33,746 bases of DNA from Oscillospiraceae bacterium (GTDB taxonomy: Bacteria > Bacillota > Clostridia > Oscillospirales > CAG-272), in contig SVRK01000005.1 in NCBI GenBank assembly GCA_015064855.1, forward strand, positions 1 through 33,746, given 5' to 3'. The notes below the pieces were generated by a model. The model worked only from the letters and a program-made list of their open reading frames with translations, was not told the origin of the DNA and did not search any database. Shown one piece after another: positions 24,724 through 33,746 of this stretch (positions within the stretch are counted from its first letter, which is position 1; each line of letters starts with the position of its first letter). The position numbers and the translations under genes are program-made.

Positions 24724-26826
24724 ATGCCAAGAGAATATTCACTTGAAAATACCCGTAATATTGGTATTATGGCGCACATCGACGCAGGTAAAACCACTAC
24801 TACAGAGCGTATTTTGTTTTACACAGGTAAGACACACAAAATAGGTGAAACTCACGAGGGTTCTGCAACAATGGACTGGATGGAGCAAGAGCAAGAAAGA
24901 GGTATTACAATTACCTCTGCTGCTACAACATGCTTCTGGTCAGGCTCAGCTAATCAGTACCCAACCACACGTATCAACATTATTGATACCCCAGGTCACG
25001 TTGACTTCACCGTTGAAGTACAGCGTTCACTCCGTGTCCTTGACGGTTCTGTAACCGTTTTCTGTGCTAAGGGTGGCGTAGAACCACAGTCTGAAACCGT
25101 ATGGAGACAGGCTGATGAGTATGGCGTACCACGTATGGCATATGTTAACAAAATGGACATTATGGGAGCAGACTTCTATCGTGTTGTAAGCATGATGAAG
25201 GAAAGACTCCATGCTAACGCAGTACCGATTCAGTTGCCAATCGGCTCTGAAGACACATTTAGAGGTATTATCGACCTTTTTGAAATGAAGGCTGATGTTT
25301 ACTATGATGAGCTTGGTAAGGATATGAGAGTTGAAGATATCCCAGCTGAGCTTCAAGCAAAAGCAGAAGAGTATAGATCAAACATGGTTGAATCTATCTG
25401 CGAAACAGATGACGATCTTATGATGATGTACCTTGAGGGCGAAGAGCCATCTAATGAAGAGCTTAAGGCTGCACTTCGTAAGGCAGTTATAAACAACCAA
25501 ATCGTTCCTGTAGTTTGTGGTACATCCTACAGAAACAAGGGCGTTCAAAAGCTCCTTGATGCAGTTATTGACTATATGCCTGCACCAACTGATATTCCTG
25601 CTATTAAGGGTGTTCACCCTGACACAGGTGAAGCTGATGAGCGTCATGCAAGCGATACTGAGCCATTCTCAGCACTTGCATTCAAGATTATGACAGACCC
25701 ATTCGTTGGAAAGCTCTGCTTCTTCCGCGTATATTCAGGTTCTGTTGAAGCAGGTACAAGCGTGTACAACTCCTGCAAGGATAAGAACGAAAGATTCGGA
25801 CGTATCCTCCAAATGCACGCAAACGATAGAAAAGATATTGATGTTTGTTATGCTGGTGATATTGCCGCAGTTGTTGGTGTAAAAAACACTACAACAGGTG
25901 ATACATTCTGTGACGAAAAGCATCCTATTATTCTTGAATCTATGGAATTCCCAGAGCCTGTTATCTCAGTAGCAGTTGAGCCAAAAACAAAGGCTGGTCA
26001 AGAAAAGATGGGTATTGCACTTTCTAAGCTTGCAGAAGAAGACCCAACATTTAAGACATATACAGATGAAGAAACTGGTCAAACAATTATTGCTGGTATG
26101 GGTGAGCTTCACCTTGAAATTATCGTTGACCGTTTGCTCCGTGAATTTAAGGTTGAGGCTAACGTAGGTAAACCACAAGTTGCTTACAAGGAAACAATCC
26201 GTAGAGAAGCAAACGTTGACCATAAGTATGCTCGTCAGTCCGGTGGTAAGGGTCAATACGGCCACGTTAAAATCATTATGGAGCCAAACGAGCCAGGCAA
26301 GGGATACGAGTTCATCAACAAGGTTGTTGGTGGTGCTATTCCAAAGGAATATATCCCATGCGTAGACGCTGGTATCCAAGCAGCATCTCAAACAGGTGTA
26401 CTTGCTGGTTACCAAGTAGTTGACTTCAAGGTCACACTTTATGATGGTTCATACCATGAGGTTGACTCATCTGAAATGGCGTTCAAGATTGCCGCTTCAA
26501 TGGCATTCAAGGAAGCTATGAGAAAGGCTGACCCAGTTCTTACAGAGCCAATCGTTAAGGTTGTTGTTGTAACTCCTGACGACTACATGGGCGACGTAAT
26601 CGGAAGCCTTAACTCACGCCGTGGACAAATTCAATCCATGGACCCAGTAGCTGGTGCACAACAAATCACCGCTATGGTTCCTCTTGCTGAAATGTTTGGT
26701 TATGCGACAACACTTCGTTCAACCACACAAGGTAGAGGTAACTATTCAATGGAGCCTGATCACTTTGCTGAGGTTCCAAAGAACATTCAAGAGCAAATTA
26801 TGAGTGCTCGTGCAAAGAATAACTAA
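24724..26826 (+). CDS. fusA: Elongation factor G
   Basis: The GTPase that drives ribosomal translocation and, with RRF, ribosome recycling. The 700 residues carry all five domains: GTPase motif G1 [10 protein letters not shown] (about residues 17-26), G2 [11 protein letters not shown]3 DTPGHVDF, G4 NKMD, then domains II to V (domain IV with GGKGQYGHV, domain V ending in SLNSRRGQI). No unusual change was seen in the GTPase motifs. AAAGGAAAA upstream of the ATG at 24724 is the ribosome binding site. It lies between rpsG and tuf in the usual order. Confidence 0.98.
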   Translation: MPREYSLENTRNIGIMAHIDAGKTTTTERILFYTGKTHKIGETHEGSATMDWMEQEQERGITITSAATTCFWSGSANQYPTTRINIIDTPGHVDFTVEVQRSLRVLDGSVTVFCAKGGVEPQSETVWRQADEYGVPRMAYVNKMDIMGADFYRVVSMMKERLHANAVPIQLPIGSEDTFRGIIDLFEMKADVYYDELGKDMRVEDIPAELQAKAEEYRSNMVESICETDDDLMMMYLEGEEPSNEELKAALRKAVINNQIVPVVCGTSYRNKGVQKLLDAVIDYMPAPTDIPAIKGVHPDTGEADERHASDTEPFSALAFKIMTDPFVGKLCFFRVYSGSVEAGTSVYNSCKDKNERFGRILQMHANDRKDIDVCYAGDIAAVVGVKNTTTGDTFCDEKHPIILESMEFPEPVISVAVEPKTKAGQEKMGIALSKLAEEDPTFKTYTDEETGQTIIAGMGELHLEIIVDRLLREFKVEANVGKPQVAYKETIRREANVDHKYARQSGGKGQYGHVKIIMEPNEPGKGYEFINKVVGGAIPKEYIPCVDAGIQAASQTGVLAGYQVVDFKVTLYDGSYHEVDSSEMAFKIAASMAFKEAMRKADPVLTEPIVKVVVVTPDDYMGDVIGSLNSRRGQIQSMDPVAGAQQITAMVPLAEMFGYATTLRSTTQGRGNYSMEPDHFAEVPKNIQEQIMSARAKNN

Positions 26827-26879
26827 TTTTAGTTAACCAATTAAAATAAAAATAAATTAATTTTTGGAGGATAATTCAA

Positions 26880-28082
26880 ATGGCTAAGCAGAAATTTGAA
26901 AGAACAAAACCCCACGTAAACATTGGTACTATCGGTCACGTTGACCATGGTAAAACAACACTTACAGCAGCAATCACAAAGACACTTTCTCTAAACGGCG
27001 GTGCTGAGTTTATGGACTACAGCCAAATCGACAACTGCCCAGAAGAAAGAGCAAGAGGTATCACAATCAACTCCCGTCACGTTGAGTACGAGACAGCTAA
27101 TCGTCACTACGCTCACGTTGACTGCCCAGGCCACGCTGACTATGTAAAGAACATGATCACTGGTGCTGCACAAATGGACGGTGCAATCCTCGTTGTTGCT
27201 GGTACAGACGGCCCTATGGCTCAAACTCGTGAACACATCCTTCTTGCTCGTCAGGTAGGCGTTCCAGCTCTCGTTGTATTCATCAACAAGTGTGACGACG
27301 TTGACGACCCAGAGCTTCTCGACCTCGTTGAGATGGAAATTCGTGACCTTCTCTCTGAGTATGAATTCCCAGGTGATGACATTCCAATCATCCGTGGTTC
27401 AGCTAGAAACGCACTCCTTTCTTCAAACAACGACACATCAAGCGAAGAGTATGCTTGCATTCTCGAGCTTATGGAAGCAGTAGACAACTACATCCCAACT
27501 CCAGACAGAAAGGCTGATATGCCATTCCTTCTCCCAGTTGAGGACGTATTCTCAATCTCTGGTCGTGGTACAGTTGCTACAGGTAGAGTAGAGCGTGGTA
27601 CAGTTAAGATGGCTGACGAAGTTGAAATCGTTGGTCTTGCTGACGAATCAAGAAAGACTGTTATTACAGGTATCGAAATGTTCCATAAGCTTATGGACAG
27701 CGCTGAAGCTGGTGATAACGTAGGTCTTCTTCTCCGTGGTGTTCAAAAGAACGAAATCGAAAGAGGACAAGTACTTTGCAAGCCAGGTTCAATCAACCCA
27801 CACACAAAGTTTGTAGGTCAAGTTTACGTTCTTACTGAAAAGGAAGGCGGCCGTTCAAAGCCATTCTTCACAAACTACAGACCTCAATTCTATATCAGAA
27901 CAACTGACGTTACAGGTATCATCACTCTTGGTGACGATGTTGAAATGGCTAAGCCTGGTGACAACGTAACTATGACTGTTGAACTTATCACTCCTATCGC
28001 TATCGAAAAGCAACTCCGTTTTGCTATTCGTGAGGGTGGTAGAACAGTTGGTTCAGGTACAGTTTCTGAAATCCTTGCATAA
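26880..28082 (+). CDS. tuf: Elongation factor Tu
   Basis: Delivers aminoacyl-tRNA to the ribosome as a ternary complex with GTP. The 400 residues contain G1 [10 protein letters not shown]3 DCPGHADY, G4 NKCD and G5 GSA, then beta-barrel domains 2 and 3. Switch I reads [14 protein letters not shown], where most bacteria have Thr or Ala-His after the Ile-Asn/Ser pair, a minor lineage variation. GGAGG lies nine bases upstream. It is the last gene of the str operon, with a strong terminator after it. Confidence 0.98.
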   Translation: MAKQKFERTKPHVNIGTIGHVDHGKTTLTAAITKTLSLNGGAEFMDYSQIDNCPEERARGITINSRHVEYETANRHYAHVDCPGHADYVKNMITGAAQMDGAILVVAGTDGPMAQTREHILLARQVGVPALVVFINKCDDVDDPELLDLVEMEIRDLLSEYEFPGDDIPIIRGSARNALLSSNNDTSSEEYACILELMEAVDNYIPTPDRKADMPFLLPVEDVFSISGRGTVATGRVERGTVKMADEVEIVGLADESRKTVITGIEMFHKLMDSAEAGDNVGLLLRGVQKNEIERGQVLCKPGSINPHTKFVGQVYVLTEKEGGRSKPFFTNYRPQFYIRTTDVTGIITLGDDVEMAKPGDNVTMTVELITPIAIEKQLRFAIREGGRTVGSGTVSEILA

Positions 28083-28102
28083 TTAGGTTTACTAGTTATA
28101 TA

Positions 28103-28134
28103 AAAAAAGAGCTTCTTTTGAAGCTCTTTTTTCT
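28103..28134 (+). terminator. Terminator of the str operon
   Basis: A perfect 13-bp stem (AAAAAAGAGCTTC/GAAGCTCTTTTTT) with a TTTT loop, 20 bases after the tuf stop codon. Confidence 0.92.
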
Positions 28135-28165
28135 TATATTTCCATGGAAATAACCTTGAAATGCG

Positions 28166-28194
28166 TTGACAAAATAGTAATAATATTATAAAAT
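28166..28194 (+). promoter_or_regulatory. Promoter of the two-domain SGNH gene
   Basis: TTGACA (28166-28171), 17-base spacer, TAAAAT (28189-28194), without a TGn extension. Confidence 0.75.
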
Positions 28195-28228
28195 AGATAT
28201 ATAATTTACAATGTTGTAAGGAAGAAAA

Positions 28229-29305
28229 ATGAACTATTACTTTGACAATTACGTATCAAACTCTTTAGCACCATCATCAAATCAAAGCTATTTTTGTGAT
28301 GAAAGCAAATGCATATCTCGTAGCTTTTACAAGGTACACGTTGGCGGAAAATTTGAATATTCATTCTTGTTTTCTAACACAATCTATTCAACGTATGCCG
28401 ATGGAAGCTATTCACAAGCAAATTTGAAGTGTGATAAATGGGAAATATTTAGCTTAAAAGCGCTGGTTGTTGATTCTAAAACTCGCGATTTTTCAAGCCC
28501 CAAAATCATTCGTGAATACCAACTAACCTTTGATGGTAAGATATCAAAGGAGGTTGAAATTGATGGAGAAATCTTTACAGATGGCATTGTGATTAATGCT
28601 GAAAAGGGCGAATATATTTGCCTTGAAATGGAGTTTTTTGGTGATGGAAAAATACCATATTTTGAAGAAATTTTAATTCCGGCATATAGATATATTGATG
28701 GAAAATGGCAGGAAAATAGAAAATCTCCTCTCGCTAATATGATAGGTGTAAGACGTAATGTGGACAAGAAAATAGGTTTTTTAGGTGATTCGATTACCGA
28801 AGGTCTTGGCACTCCAATCAATGCATATAAGGGCTGGTCGCAACAAATTGGCGAAAAATCAAGCGAAAATAACTCTTATTGGAATCTTGGAATAGGTTTT
28901 GGAAGAGCTGATGATATTGCAACCGATGGAATATGGTTAGATAGAGCAAAAAATCTTGATATTGTCACTCTATGCATAGGTGTAAACGATATTTGTCAGG
29001 GCTTTTCCAGTAGCAAGATAAAGGATAATATTGAAAAAATCGTAAAAATTCTAAATAATAATGGTGTTCGTGTTATTCTGTTTACCGTTCCTCCGTTTGA
29101 TTATGATGAGGAAAGAACAAAAAGATGGAAAGAGGTAAACGAGTTCATTACTAATAAATTATCCAAAAAAGCAGAAATCTTTGATACAATATCTATCTGG
29201 GGAAAAGAAAGTCCTTATGAAAATATGGCACGCTATGGCGGACATCCCAATGTTGAAGGATGTGAAGTGCTTGCAAACGAATTTGTGAATAAAAACTACT
29301 TTTGA
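28229..29305 (+). CDS. Two-domain SGNH/GDSL hydrolase
   Basis: A 358-residue protein with no signal peptide. Residues 1-170 form a beta-rich domain (strands such as GGKFEYSFLFSN and GEYICLEMEF), as in carbohydrate-esterase-type SGNH proteins with an N-terminal jelly-roll. Residues 180-358 are the SGNH domain: block I GFLGDSITEG (Ser188), block II NLGIGFG, block III GVND and block V GGHPN with the catalytic His. The Asp that normally stands three residues before this His is not obvious. It probably removes acyl groups from a glycan. AAGG upstream of the ATG is the ribosome binding site. It is only distantly related to the tandem SGNH pair at 13309-14618. Confidence 0.87.
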   Translation: MNYYFDNYVSNSLAPSSNQSYFCDESKCISRSFYKVHVGGKFEYSFLFSNTIYSTYADGSYSQANLKCDKWEIFSLKALVVDSKTRDFSSPKIIREYQLTFDGKISKEVEIDGEIFTDGIVINAEKGEYICLEMEFFGDGKIPYFEEILIPAYRYIDGKWQENRKSPLANMIGVRRNVDKKIGFLGDSITEGLGTPINAYKGWSQQIGEKSSENNSYWNLGIGFGRADDIATDGIWLDRAKNLDIVTLCIGVNDICQGFSSSKIKDNIEKIVKILNNNGVRVILFTVPPFDYDEERTKRWKEVNEFITNKLSKKAEIFDTISIWGKESPYENMARYGGHPNVEGCEVLANEFVNKNYF

Positions 29306-29320
29306 ATAATATAATAACGA

Positions 29321-29357
29321 AAAAACAGCCTGTTTTGCACTAAAACAGGCTGTTTTT
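29321..29357. terminator. Bidirectional terminator between the SGNH and FAD/Rieske genes
   Basis: A perfect 16-bp stem (AAAAACAGCCTGTTTT and its complement) with loop GCACT, the longest perfect hairpin in the window. Confidence 0.92.
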
Positions 29358-29403
29358 AGTTTAATTTAAATATTAATATATTCACATATGAACATACATA
29401 ATG

Positions 29404-30699
29404 TTATAAATTCAAATTTTTATTAGCAGGGCCGTTTAGAATATCGCCTGATTTGTCAAATTTTGAACCATGACAAGGACAGTCCCAGGTGTGCTCATTC
29501 TTATTCCAAACCAATTTGCACCCTAAATGCGTACATCTGGGAGTTGAAAAAGATAGAAGATTTTTTGTTGATTCACACGCGTTTACAAGCAACTGCTTTC
29601 TTAATATTGATCTTTGTGGAGAAAAAATTTTTTCGTATTTATTTTCCCTGTTTAGAATTATATCGCAAAGCAGTTTTGCTCCAAGCATACTGGAGGTCAT
29701 TCCCCATTTGTTAAATCCTGTAATTACGTATTTGTCGTTTGAAAACGTATCAATTTTTCCAATGTATGGCACTCCATCAAGAGTAATTGTGTCCTCGGTC
29801 GCCCACATATATTCTGTTTTATTTCCGGGGAAATATAGCTCTTTATAGTCTTCTAGAGCCTTCCATCCACCGCTTTTTTTACCGGTTCTATGCTTTTGTC
29901 CGCCAAGAATTATATATCCATTATAGTCTCTAATCGATAATTCGCTTTTATCATCAATATAGCATCCTTTAATTTTTTTCTCGCATTTAAATGCAATAGC
30001 ATAGCTTTTTTCTTGATACATTTTTGCAAAATACAGTCCTTTTAAAGACGGTAAAGGAAAGTGAGTTGCAAAAATTATTTTCTTAGCTTCTATTTTCGCA
30101 GAGCTTGTATAAGCAAAATTTTTCTTTACTTTTTCTACTTTCGAATTTTCAAAAATATTTAGGTCTTTTGCAATTTTGCTTAAAAATTTTAAAGGATTAA
30201 ACTCAGCTTGATTTTTAAATTTTATGCCACCGGCAGTCTCGAACGGAAGTGCGATTTTTTCTTCGTATAATGCATCTATACCAAGACTTTTTATTGCTTC
30301 ATATTCTTTATTAATTTTTTCTTTATTTGTAAAGCTGTAAATATAATTATCTGTAATTTCAAAATCGCAGTCGATATTTTTTGCAATGTTTTTATATTCA
30401 AGTATAGCATCTTCATTAGCGTCATAATATAACCTTGCAAAGCTTATACCAAATTCCTTAATTAATCTAGAATATATAAATCCGTGCAGAGATGTTATTT
30501 TTGCAGTGGTAAAGCGAGTTGTTTTATTGCAAATTTTATCGCTTTCTAAAATCACATAGTCAACCCCTGCATTTTTTAACATATATCCACATAAAATTCC
30601 TGCAATTCCGCCACCGATAATTAAAACGTCACAGCTAATATCTTCCTTTAAAGAAGGAAAGCTGGGCATGTTTAAGCCTTGTTCCCAAATTGATTCCAT
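29404..30699 (-). CDS. FAD-dependent oxidoreductase with C-terminal Rieske domain
   Basis: A 431-residue flavoprotein of the DAO/glycine-oxidase type fused to a Rieske [2Fe-2S] centre. The FAD-binding start is CDVLIIGGGIAGILCGY (about residues 23-39), with a second FAD contact near KKIIFATHFPLP and GFNKWGMTSSMLGA towards the end of the oxidase part. The Rieske ligands are C389-T-H391 and C407-P-C-H410, complete, and the chain ends soon after GPAN. Such fusions occur in many Bacillota, and the substrate is not known. GGAGA seven bases upstream supports the start. It lies next to spoIVA but is separated from it by a terminator. Confidence 0.92.
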   Translation of the reverse strand: MESIWEQGLNMPSFPSLKEDISCDVLIIGGGIAGILCGYMLKNAGVDYVILESDKICNKTTRFTTAKITSLHGFIYSRLIKEFGISFARLYYDANEDAILEYKNIAKNIDCDFEITDNYIYSFTNKEKINKEYEAIKSLGIDALYEEKIALPFETAGGIKFKNQAEFNPLKFLSKIAKDLNIFENSKVEKVKKNFAYTSSAKIEAKKIIFATHFPLPSLKGLYFAKMYQEKSYAIAFKCEKKIKGCYIDDKSELSIRDYNGYIILGGQKHRTGKKSGGWKALEDYKELYFPGNKTEYMWATEDTITLDGVPYIGKIDTFSNDKYVITGFNKWGMTSSMLGAKLLCDIILNRENKYEKIFSPQRSILRKQLLVNACESTKNLLSFSTPRCTHLGCKLVWNKNEHTWDCPCHGSKFDKSGDILNGPANKNLNL

Positions 30700-30741
30700 G
30701 TTTTCTCCTATATCTTTTTTATTAGTTTAGCCATAAAAAAT

Positions 30742-30778
30742 AAAAATACTCTCCCAAAGCTTTTAGGAGAGTATTTTT
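30742..30778 (-). terminator. Terminator of spoIVA
   Basis: A perfect 13-bp stem (AAAAATACTCTCC and its complement) with an 11-base loop that holds a further AAAGCTTT palindrome, 32 bases after the spoIVA stop codon. Confidence 0.88.
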
Positions 30779-30810
30779 TATTAAAATTAAACACAGGGTG
30801 AACTATTTTA

Positions 30811-32277
30811 TTAGAGCAAAATGCAAATTAAACCATTAGAGCCTTCGTTTATAACTCTTGATAAAGTATCAGATAATTTGTTTCTTGACTCTGGAGAAAT
30901 ATGTTCAAGCTTAGAGTGTAATCCGTCGTTTACAAGCTCGTAGAGCGACTTTCCAAACATTTTTGAACTCCAAAGCTTTTGAGGGTCGTCTTCAAAATCC
31001 GCAAGCATATTTTTGACTATTTCTTCAGATTGCTCCGCGTTTCCGACAATTGGGTTGATTTCGGTGTTTATCGAGGCCCTAATTAAATGAATTGATGGAG
31101 CGGAGGCTTTTAATTTTATGCCATATCCACCGGATTGACGCGCGATAGAGGGCTCTTCCAAGGTCATATCAGAGATGTCTGGCAAGACTATTCCGTATCC
31201 GGTTGCATTCACTTCTTCAATAGCATCTGCAAACTTGTCGTATTCTGCCTTGACCTCGGCTAATTCCTTGATGTTTAAAAATAAATCTCTATCGTCTTTT
31301 ATTTCAATCCCACAAAATTCGCTCATGATTTGATAATATAATTCAGGCTTTAAATCAATCGTTACGTCTATTTCACCCGTTCCAAGATTAGAAATAATGG
31401 TAGGAGAGCCATATATATTTTCGTTGGCAGCAAGCTCACTTATACACCCTTTGGCATCGTTAATTTTAGAAATATCTAAAATAGAGCTTCTAATTGAATT
31501 TATAAGACTTTCCTTGAGCCAATGATTAGAATCAAGAGAACATAAATATTTGGGCAAATTAAATCTAATTTCATTAATTGAAAATTGTCCCAAAAGCAAC
31601 TCAATTATACCATCGAAATCCTCGTTTGTTAATTCAAGAGCATTTACAAGCGCAACAGGTGCATTATATTTTTCCTCAAGTGAAATTGCAAGCTCTTGAG
31701 CACTTTTGTCGAGGGGAGTGGCTGAATTAAGTACAATTACAAAAGGCTTGTTAAGTGATTTCAGTTCATCGATTACACGTTTTTCAGCACTTTCATAGTT
31801 ATGTCTTGGAATTTCTCCAATAGTGCCATCCGTTGTTATAACAATGCCGACCGTTGAATGGTCACGAATTACCTTATTTGTGCCGACCTCAGCCGCCTTT
31901 TCAAATTCCATTGGTTCATTTTGCCAAGGAGTTTGCACCATTCTTGGCGCATCGTTTTCCATTGCTCCTTGTGCGCCATCCACCATATATCCTACACAAT
32001 CAATTAAACGAACCTTCATATTCGATGAGCCAATTTCAATATCCACAGCCTCGTCTGGGATGAATTTGGGCTCGGTAGTCATAATCGTTTTCCCGGATGC
32101 GCTTTGAGGTGTTTCGTCTTTAGCTCTTTCCTTGTCATATGAAGTCTTGATATTGGGTATAACCAGGGTGTCCATAAATTTTTTTACAAACGTGGATTTT
32201 CCACTTCGTACAGGACCTACAACTCCAATGTAGATTTCACCGTTGGTTCTTTTTGCAATATCCTCGTATATATTCAT
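30811..32277 (-). CDS. spoIVA: Stage IV sporulation protein A (SpoIVA)
   Basis: An ATPase that polymerises on the outer forespore membrane to form the basement layer of the spore coat. The Walker A motif is GPVRSGKST (K27), followed by the family block ETPQSASGKTIMTTEPKFIP and the Walker B/sensor region RLIDCVGYMV. The middle and C-terminal domains end in the conserved NGLICILL. The 488 residues match the roughly 492 of Bacillus subtilis. The start is the ATG at 32277, with AAAGGA nine bases upstream; the ATG at 32298 lies before that site. The gene identifies the organism as a spore former. A sigma-E-like promoter lies upstream. Confidence 0.96.
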   Translation of the reverse strand: MNIYEDIAKRTNGEIYIGVVGPVRSGKSTFVKKFMDTLVIPNIKTSYDKERAKDETPQSASGKTIMTTEPKFIPDEAVDIEIGSSNMKVRLIDCVGYMVDGAQGAMENDAPRMVQTPWQNEPMEFEKAAEVGTNKVIRDHSTVGIVITTDGTIGEIPRHNYESAEKRVIDELKSLNKPFVIVLNSATPLDKSAQELAISLEEKYNAPVALVNALELTNEDFDGIIELLLGQFSINEIRFNLPKYLCSLDSNHWLKESLINSIRSSILDISKINDAKGCISELAANENIYGSPTIISNLGTGEIDVTIDLKPELYYQIMSEFCGIEIKDDRDLFLNIKELAEVKAEYDKFADAIEEVNATGYGIVLPDISDMTLEEPSIARQSGGYGIKLKASAPSIHLIRASINTEINPIVGNAEQSEEIVKNMLADFEDDPQKLWSSKMFGKSLYELVNDGLHSKLEHISPESRNKLSDTLSRVINEGSNGLICILL

Positions 32278-32318
32278 TAGTATGCGTCCTTTCAACATTC
32301 AATCAGTATATTTACTAA

Positions 32319-32347
32319 ATAATATTCAAGAGCGATACTAAATATGC
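32319..32347 (-). promoter_or_regulatory. Possible sigma-E promoter of spoIVA
   Basis: Minus strand: GCATATT (32341-32347) fits the sigma-E -35 consensus. After 14 bases, AATATTAT (32319-32326) matches five of eight positions of the -10. spoIVA is under sigma-E in Bacillus subtilis. Confidence 0.4.
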
Positions 32348-32351
32348 AACA

Positions 32352-32378
32352 AAAAAACGCACCAAGTGTGCGTTTTTT
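32352..32378 (-). terminator. Terminator of the small membrane-protein operon
   Basis: A perfect 11-bp stem (AAAAAACGCAC/GTGCGTTTTTT) with loop CAAGT, just beyond the stop codon of the last gene. Confidence 0.9.
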
Positions 32379-32389
32379 GTTTTTTATTT

Positions 32390-32755
32390 TTAATAATACA
32401 TATAAGGGCCTTCCATTGCCATATAAACAGCAAATGCAATCAAAGCCGCATATACAAGAACTATTAACAATAAGGTTGTTAAAATTGAGATAACAGTAAT
32501 AGCATATGCAAGAATTGAGCAAATCAAGCCACCCTTTCCAACACCGGTCATCTTTTTGTTCTTTGATTTGTCAATTACAGCAAAGATAACACCGATAAGT
32601 GGAAAATAAGCAGAAAGTGGAAGTGGAATGATAAATGAAGCGAGAGAAAGTATACCGAAAACCAATGAGGTAACACCAAAAACCTTTTCGGGTTGTTCTT
32701 TTTTTGTCACTTCTTCCTTAACGTCTTCAACTACTACGTCATAAGTTGCATCCAT
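32390..32755 (-). CDS. Small DUF4190-like membrane protein, third of three
   Basis: A 121-residue protein with a charged N-terminal tail (residues 1-25) and two or three hydrophobic segments (about 26-62 and 75-110). The segments FGVTSLVFGILSLASF and GKGGLICSILAYAI fit the DUF4190-type pattern of paired Gly-rich helices. It has an AGGAGG ribosome binding site. It is the last gene of a three-gene operon of similar proteins. Function unknown. Confidence 0.75.
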   Translation of the reverse strand: MDATYDVVVEDVKEEVTKKEQPEKVFGVTSLVFGILSLASFIIPLPLSAYFPLIGVIFAVIDKSKNKKMTGVGKGGLICSILAYAITVISILTTLLLIVLVYAALIAFAVYMAMEGPYMYY

Positions 32756-32791
32756 GATAAAATCCTCCTTTAAAATAATATCTTCAGCATG

Positions 32792-33235
32792 TTAAAAAAC
32801 ATGCACAAGAACCGAAACAATAAAAATTATCGTCGCTATACTTGCGTAAAGTATTTGAAACGATGCAATAATAATGGAAAAAACTGAGGCTATAAGACCT
32901 GCATGTGACATTCCATTTGGCTTTTTATTTTTTATTAAATCAACTATAAAAAGTATAATTCCAGCATTCGCAATCGAAATTTGTATAAAGCCGGAGATAA
33001 ACCCAACCGCAGGGGCAAAGAAATCTATTCCAAAGCTTAAGCAACAAATGAGTGAAGCTATAAGACCGCAAGAAAGAGAAGCAAAAGCATATATACTTTT
33101 TCGCTTTTCTAGGCGAGGATAGTTCTCGTGGTCGTGGAAATCATCGTCAGACAGAAAATCTTCCTCGTGCATTGAAGCGTTTTCGTTTGGTTGCGCTTCG
33201 GAATTTTCGCCATGTGAATTTAGAAAGACGCTCAT
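32792..33235 (-). CDS. Small DUF4190-like membrane protein, second of three
   Basis: A 147-residue protein. Residues 1-45 are hydrophilic, acidic and His-containing (EEDFLSDDDFHDHENY), and three or four hydrophobic segments follow. YAFASLSCGLIASLICC and MSHAGLIASVFSIIIA align in layout with the neighbouring paralogues. AAGGTAA upstream of the ATG is a modest ribosome binding site. It starts 13 bases after the preceding gene ends. Function unknown. Confidence 0.72.
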   Translation of the reverse strand: MSVFLNSHGENSEAQPNENASMHEEDFLSDDDFHDHENYPRLEKRKSIYAFASLSCGLIASLICCLSFGIDFFAPAVGFISGFIQISIANAGIILFIVDLIKNKKPNGMSHAGLIASVFSIIIASFQILYASIATIIFIVSVLVHVF

Positions 33236-33248
33236 TTAAATTACCTTA

Positions 33249-33710
33249 TTATAATCCGAAAAGCGATGGAGCCATCATTGTGCCTACACCAAGGGTTAAA
33301 TAAATAATAAAATAAATGATGTATAAAATAGCAAAAAGCAAAGCTATTGTAATAGATACAATCGATGTAACCAATCCAACTATTGAAAGGGCAGAAGCTG
33401 AACCGTTTTTCTTTTTATCAATGATAAACATAACAACGCCGGCAATTCCAAATATTATTTGGAACGGAACACCTGCAAGTGGAAAAATGCAACAGCAGAT
33501 GCAACCCAAAATCAATGACGCAATGCCACAAGCAAGAGCAATTATTCCAAAAACAGGATTGCGCTTGTTATAGTTGGCTTCGTAATCATATCCACTAAAG
33601 TTATCGTTTTCGTAATAGGTAGATGATTTAGTGTCAAATCTGTCAGTTTCTATTGCATCAAAACTATTATCATTTCCTCTTTCTTTGGCATCAAAATCTC
33701 TTTCGTCCAT
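33249..33710 (-). CDS. Small DUF4190-like membrane protein, first of three
   Basis: A 153-residue protein with a long acidic, Tyr/Asn-rich N-terminal tail (about residues 1-50) and three or four hydrophobic segments. VFGIIALACGIASLILGCICCC and SALSIVGLVTSIVSI match the paralogues in layout. An AGGAGG lies just upstream of the ATG at 33710, and the promoter must lie at or beyond the window edge. The three similar genes in a row suggest tandem duplication. Function unknown. Confidence 0.75.
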   Translation of the reverse strand: MDERDFDAKERGNDNSFDAIETDRFDTKSSTYYENDNFSGYDYEANYNKRNPVFGIIALACGIASLILGCICCCIFPLAGVPFQIIFGIAGVVMFIIDKKKNGSASALSIVGLVTSIVSITIALLFAILYIIYFIIYLTLGVGTMMAPSLFGL

Positions 33711-33746
33711 AATATCCTCCTAGAATAAATTTCTAAATATCTATAT

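Noticed and set aside
26991..27236. Long minus-strand frames inside fusA and tuf
   Set aside because: They are shadows caused by biased codon use in highly expressed genes; none has a start signal.

Overview
The window is AT-rich chromosomal DNA from a spore-forming, low-GC Bacillota, most likely an uncultured gut-type member of the Clostridia. The evidence is spoIVA, strong AGGAGG-type ribosome binding sites, TTGACA/TATAAT-like promoters (most with a TGn extension), a tRNA-sensing T-box leader, and the long 138-residue form of ribosomal protein S12. The genus cannot be fixed from this sequence. No phage, transposase, integrase or CRISPR array was seen. This is core and household chromosome with a few accessory genes.

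Layout. 1-423: tRNA-Met and tRNA-Glu with their promoter and terminator (minus strand). 424-3494: GH42 beta-galactosidase and a WYL-domain regulator. 3511-5965: a small DUF6514-like protein, a cyclophilin lipoprotein, a PQ-loop-like membrane protein, an Asn/Gln-rich 46-residue peptide and a ZIP metal transporter. 6055-8282: a tight four-gene operon of Nudix hydrolase, DUF523/TudS-like protein, HAD phosphatase and HD hydrolase. 8294-9970: a tryptophan T-box leader controlling a stand-alone TrpB2-type tryptophan synthase beta chain. 10041-12226: an overlapping pair of a membrane protein and a trigger-factor-like lipoprotein (minus). 12329-14618: an M14 peptidase and two tandem SGNH hydrolases. 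14695-15007: tRNA-His, tRNA-Arg and tRNA-Gly (minus). 15184-16392: a membrane-anchored C39-like protein that has lost its catalytic residues (minus). 16640-19999: ligA and cca. 20024-21918: a YwaF/TMEM164-like membrane protein and an exopolysaccharide-type sugar transferase (minus). 22147-28082: ftsZ, then the str operon rpsL-rpsG-fusA-tuf under a near-perfect promoter. 28229-29305: a third SGNH hydrolase. 29404-33710 (minus): a FAD/Rieske oxidoreductase, spoIVA and three small tandem membrane proteins.

Working together. The str operon, ligA, cca, ftsZ and five tRNA genes form the information-processing and division core. GH42, the SGNH esterases and the sugar transferase point to a carbohydrate-using, surface-glycan-making gut lifestyle. 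Two exported or lipid-anchored foldase-type proteins (a cyclophilin and a trigger-factor-like protein) suggest folding of secreted proteins.

The observations most worth following are: the Trp T-box on an orphan trpB2, where the specifier codon TGG and the UGGC acceptor-binding bulge both fit tRNA-Trp; the C39 pseudo-peptidase with all three catalytic positions replaced; a natural Arg at the S12 position where K88R gives streptomycin resistance in other bacteria; an FtsZ without the usual C-terminal peptide; and the Asn/Gln-rich micro-protein. Nearly every promoter read here has a 17-base spacer and a TGn extension. All domain calls come from reading motifs in the translated sequence; no database search was run.
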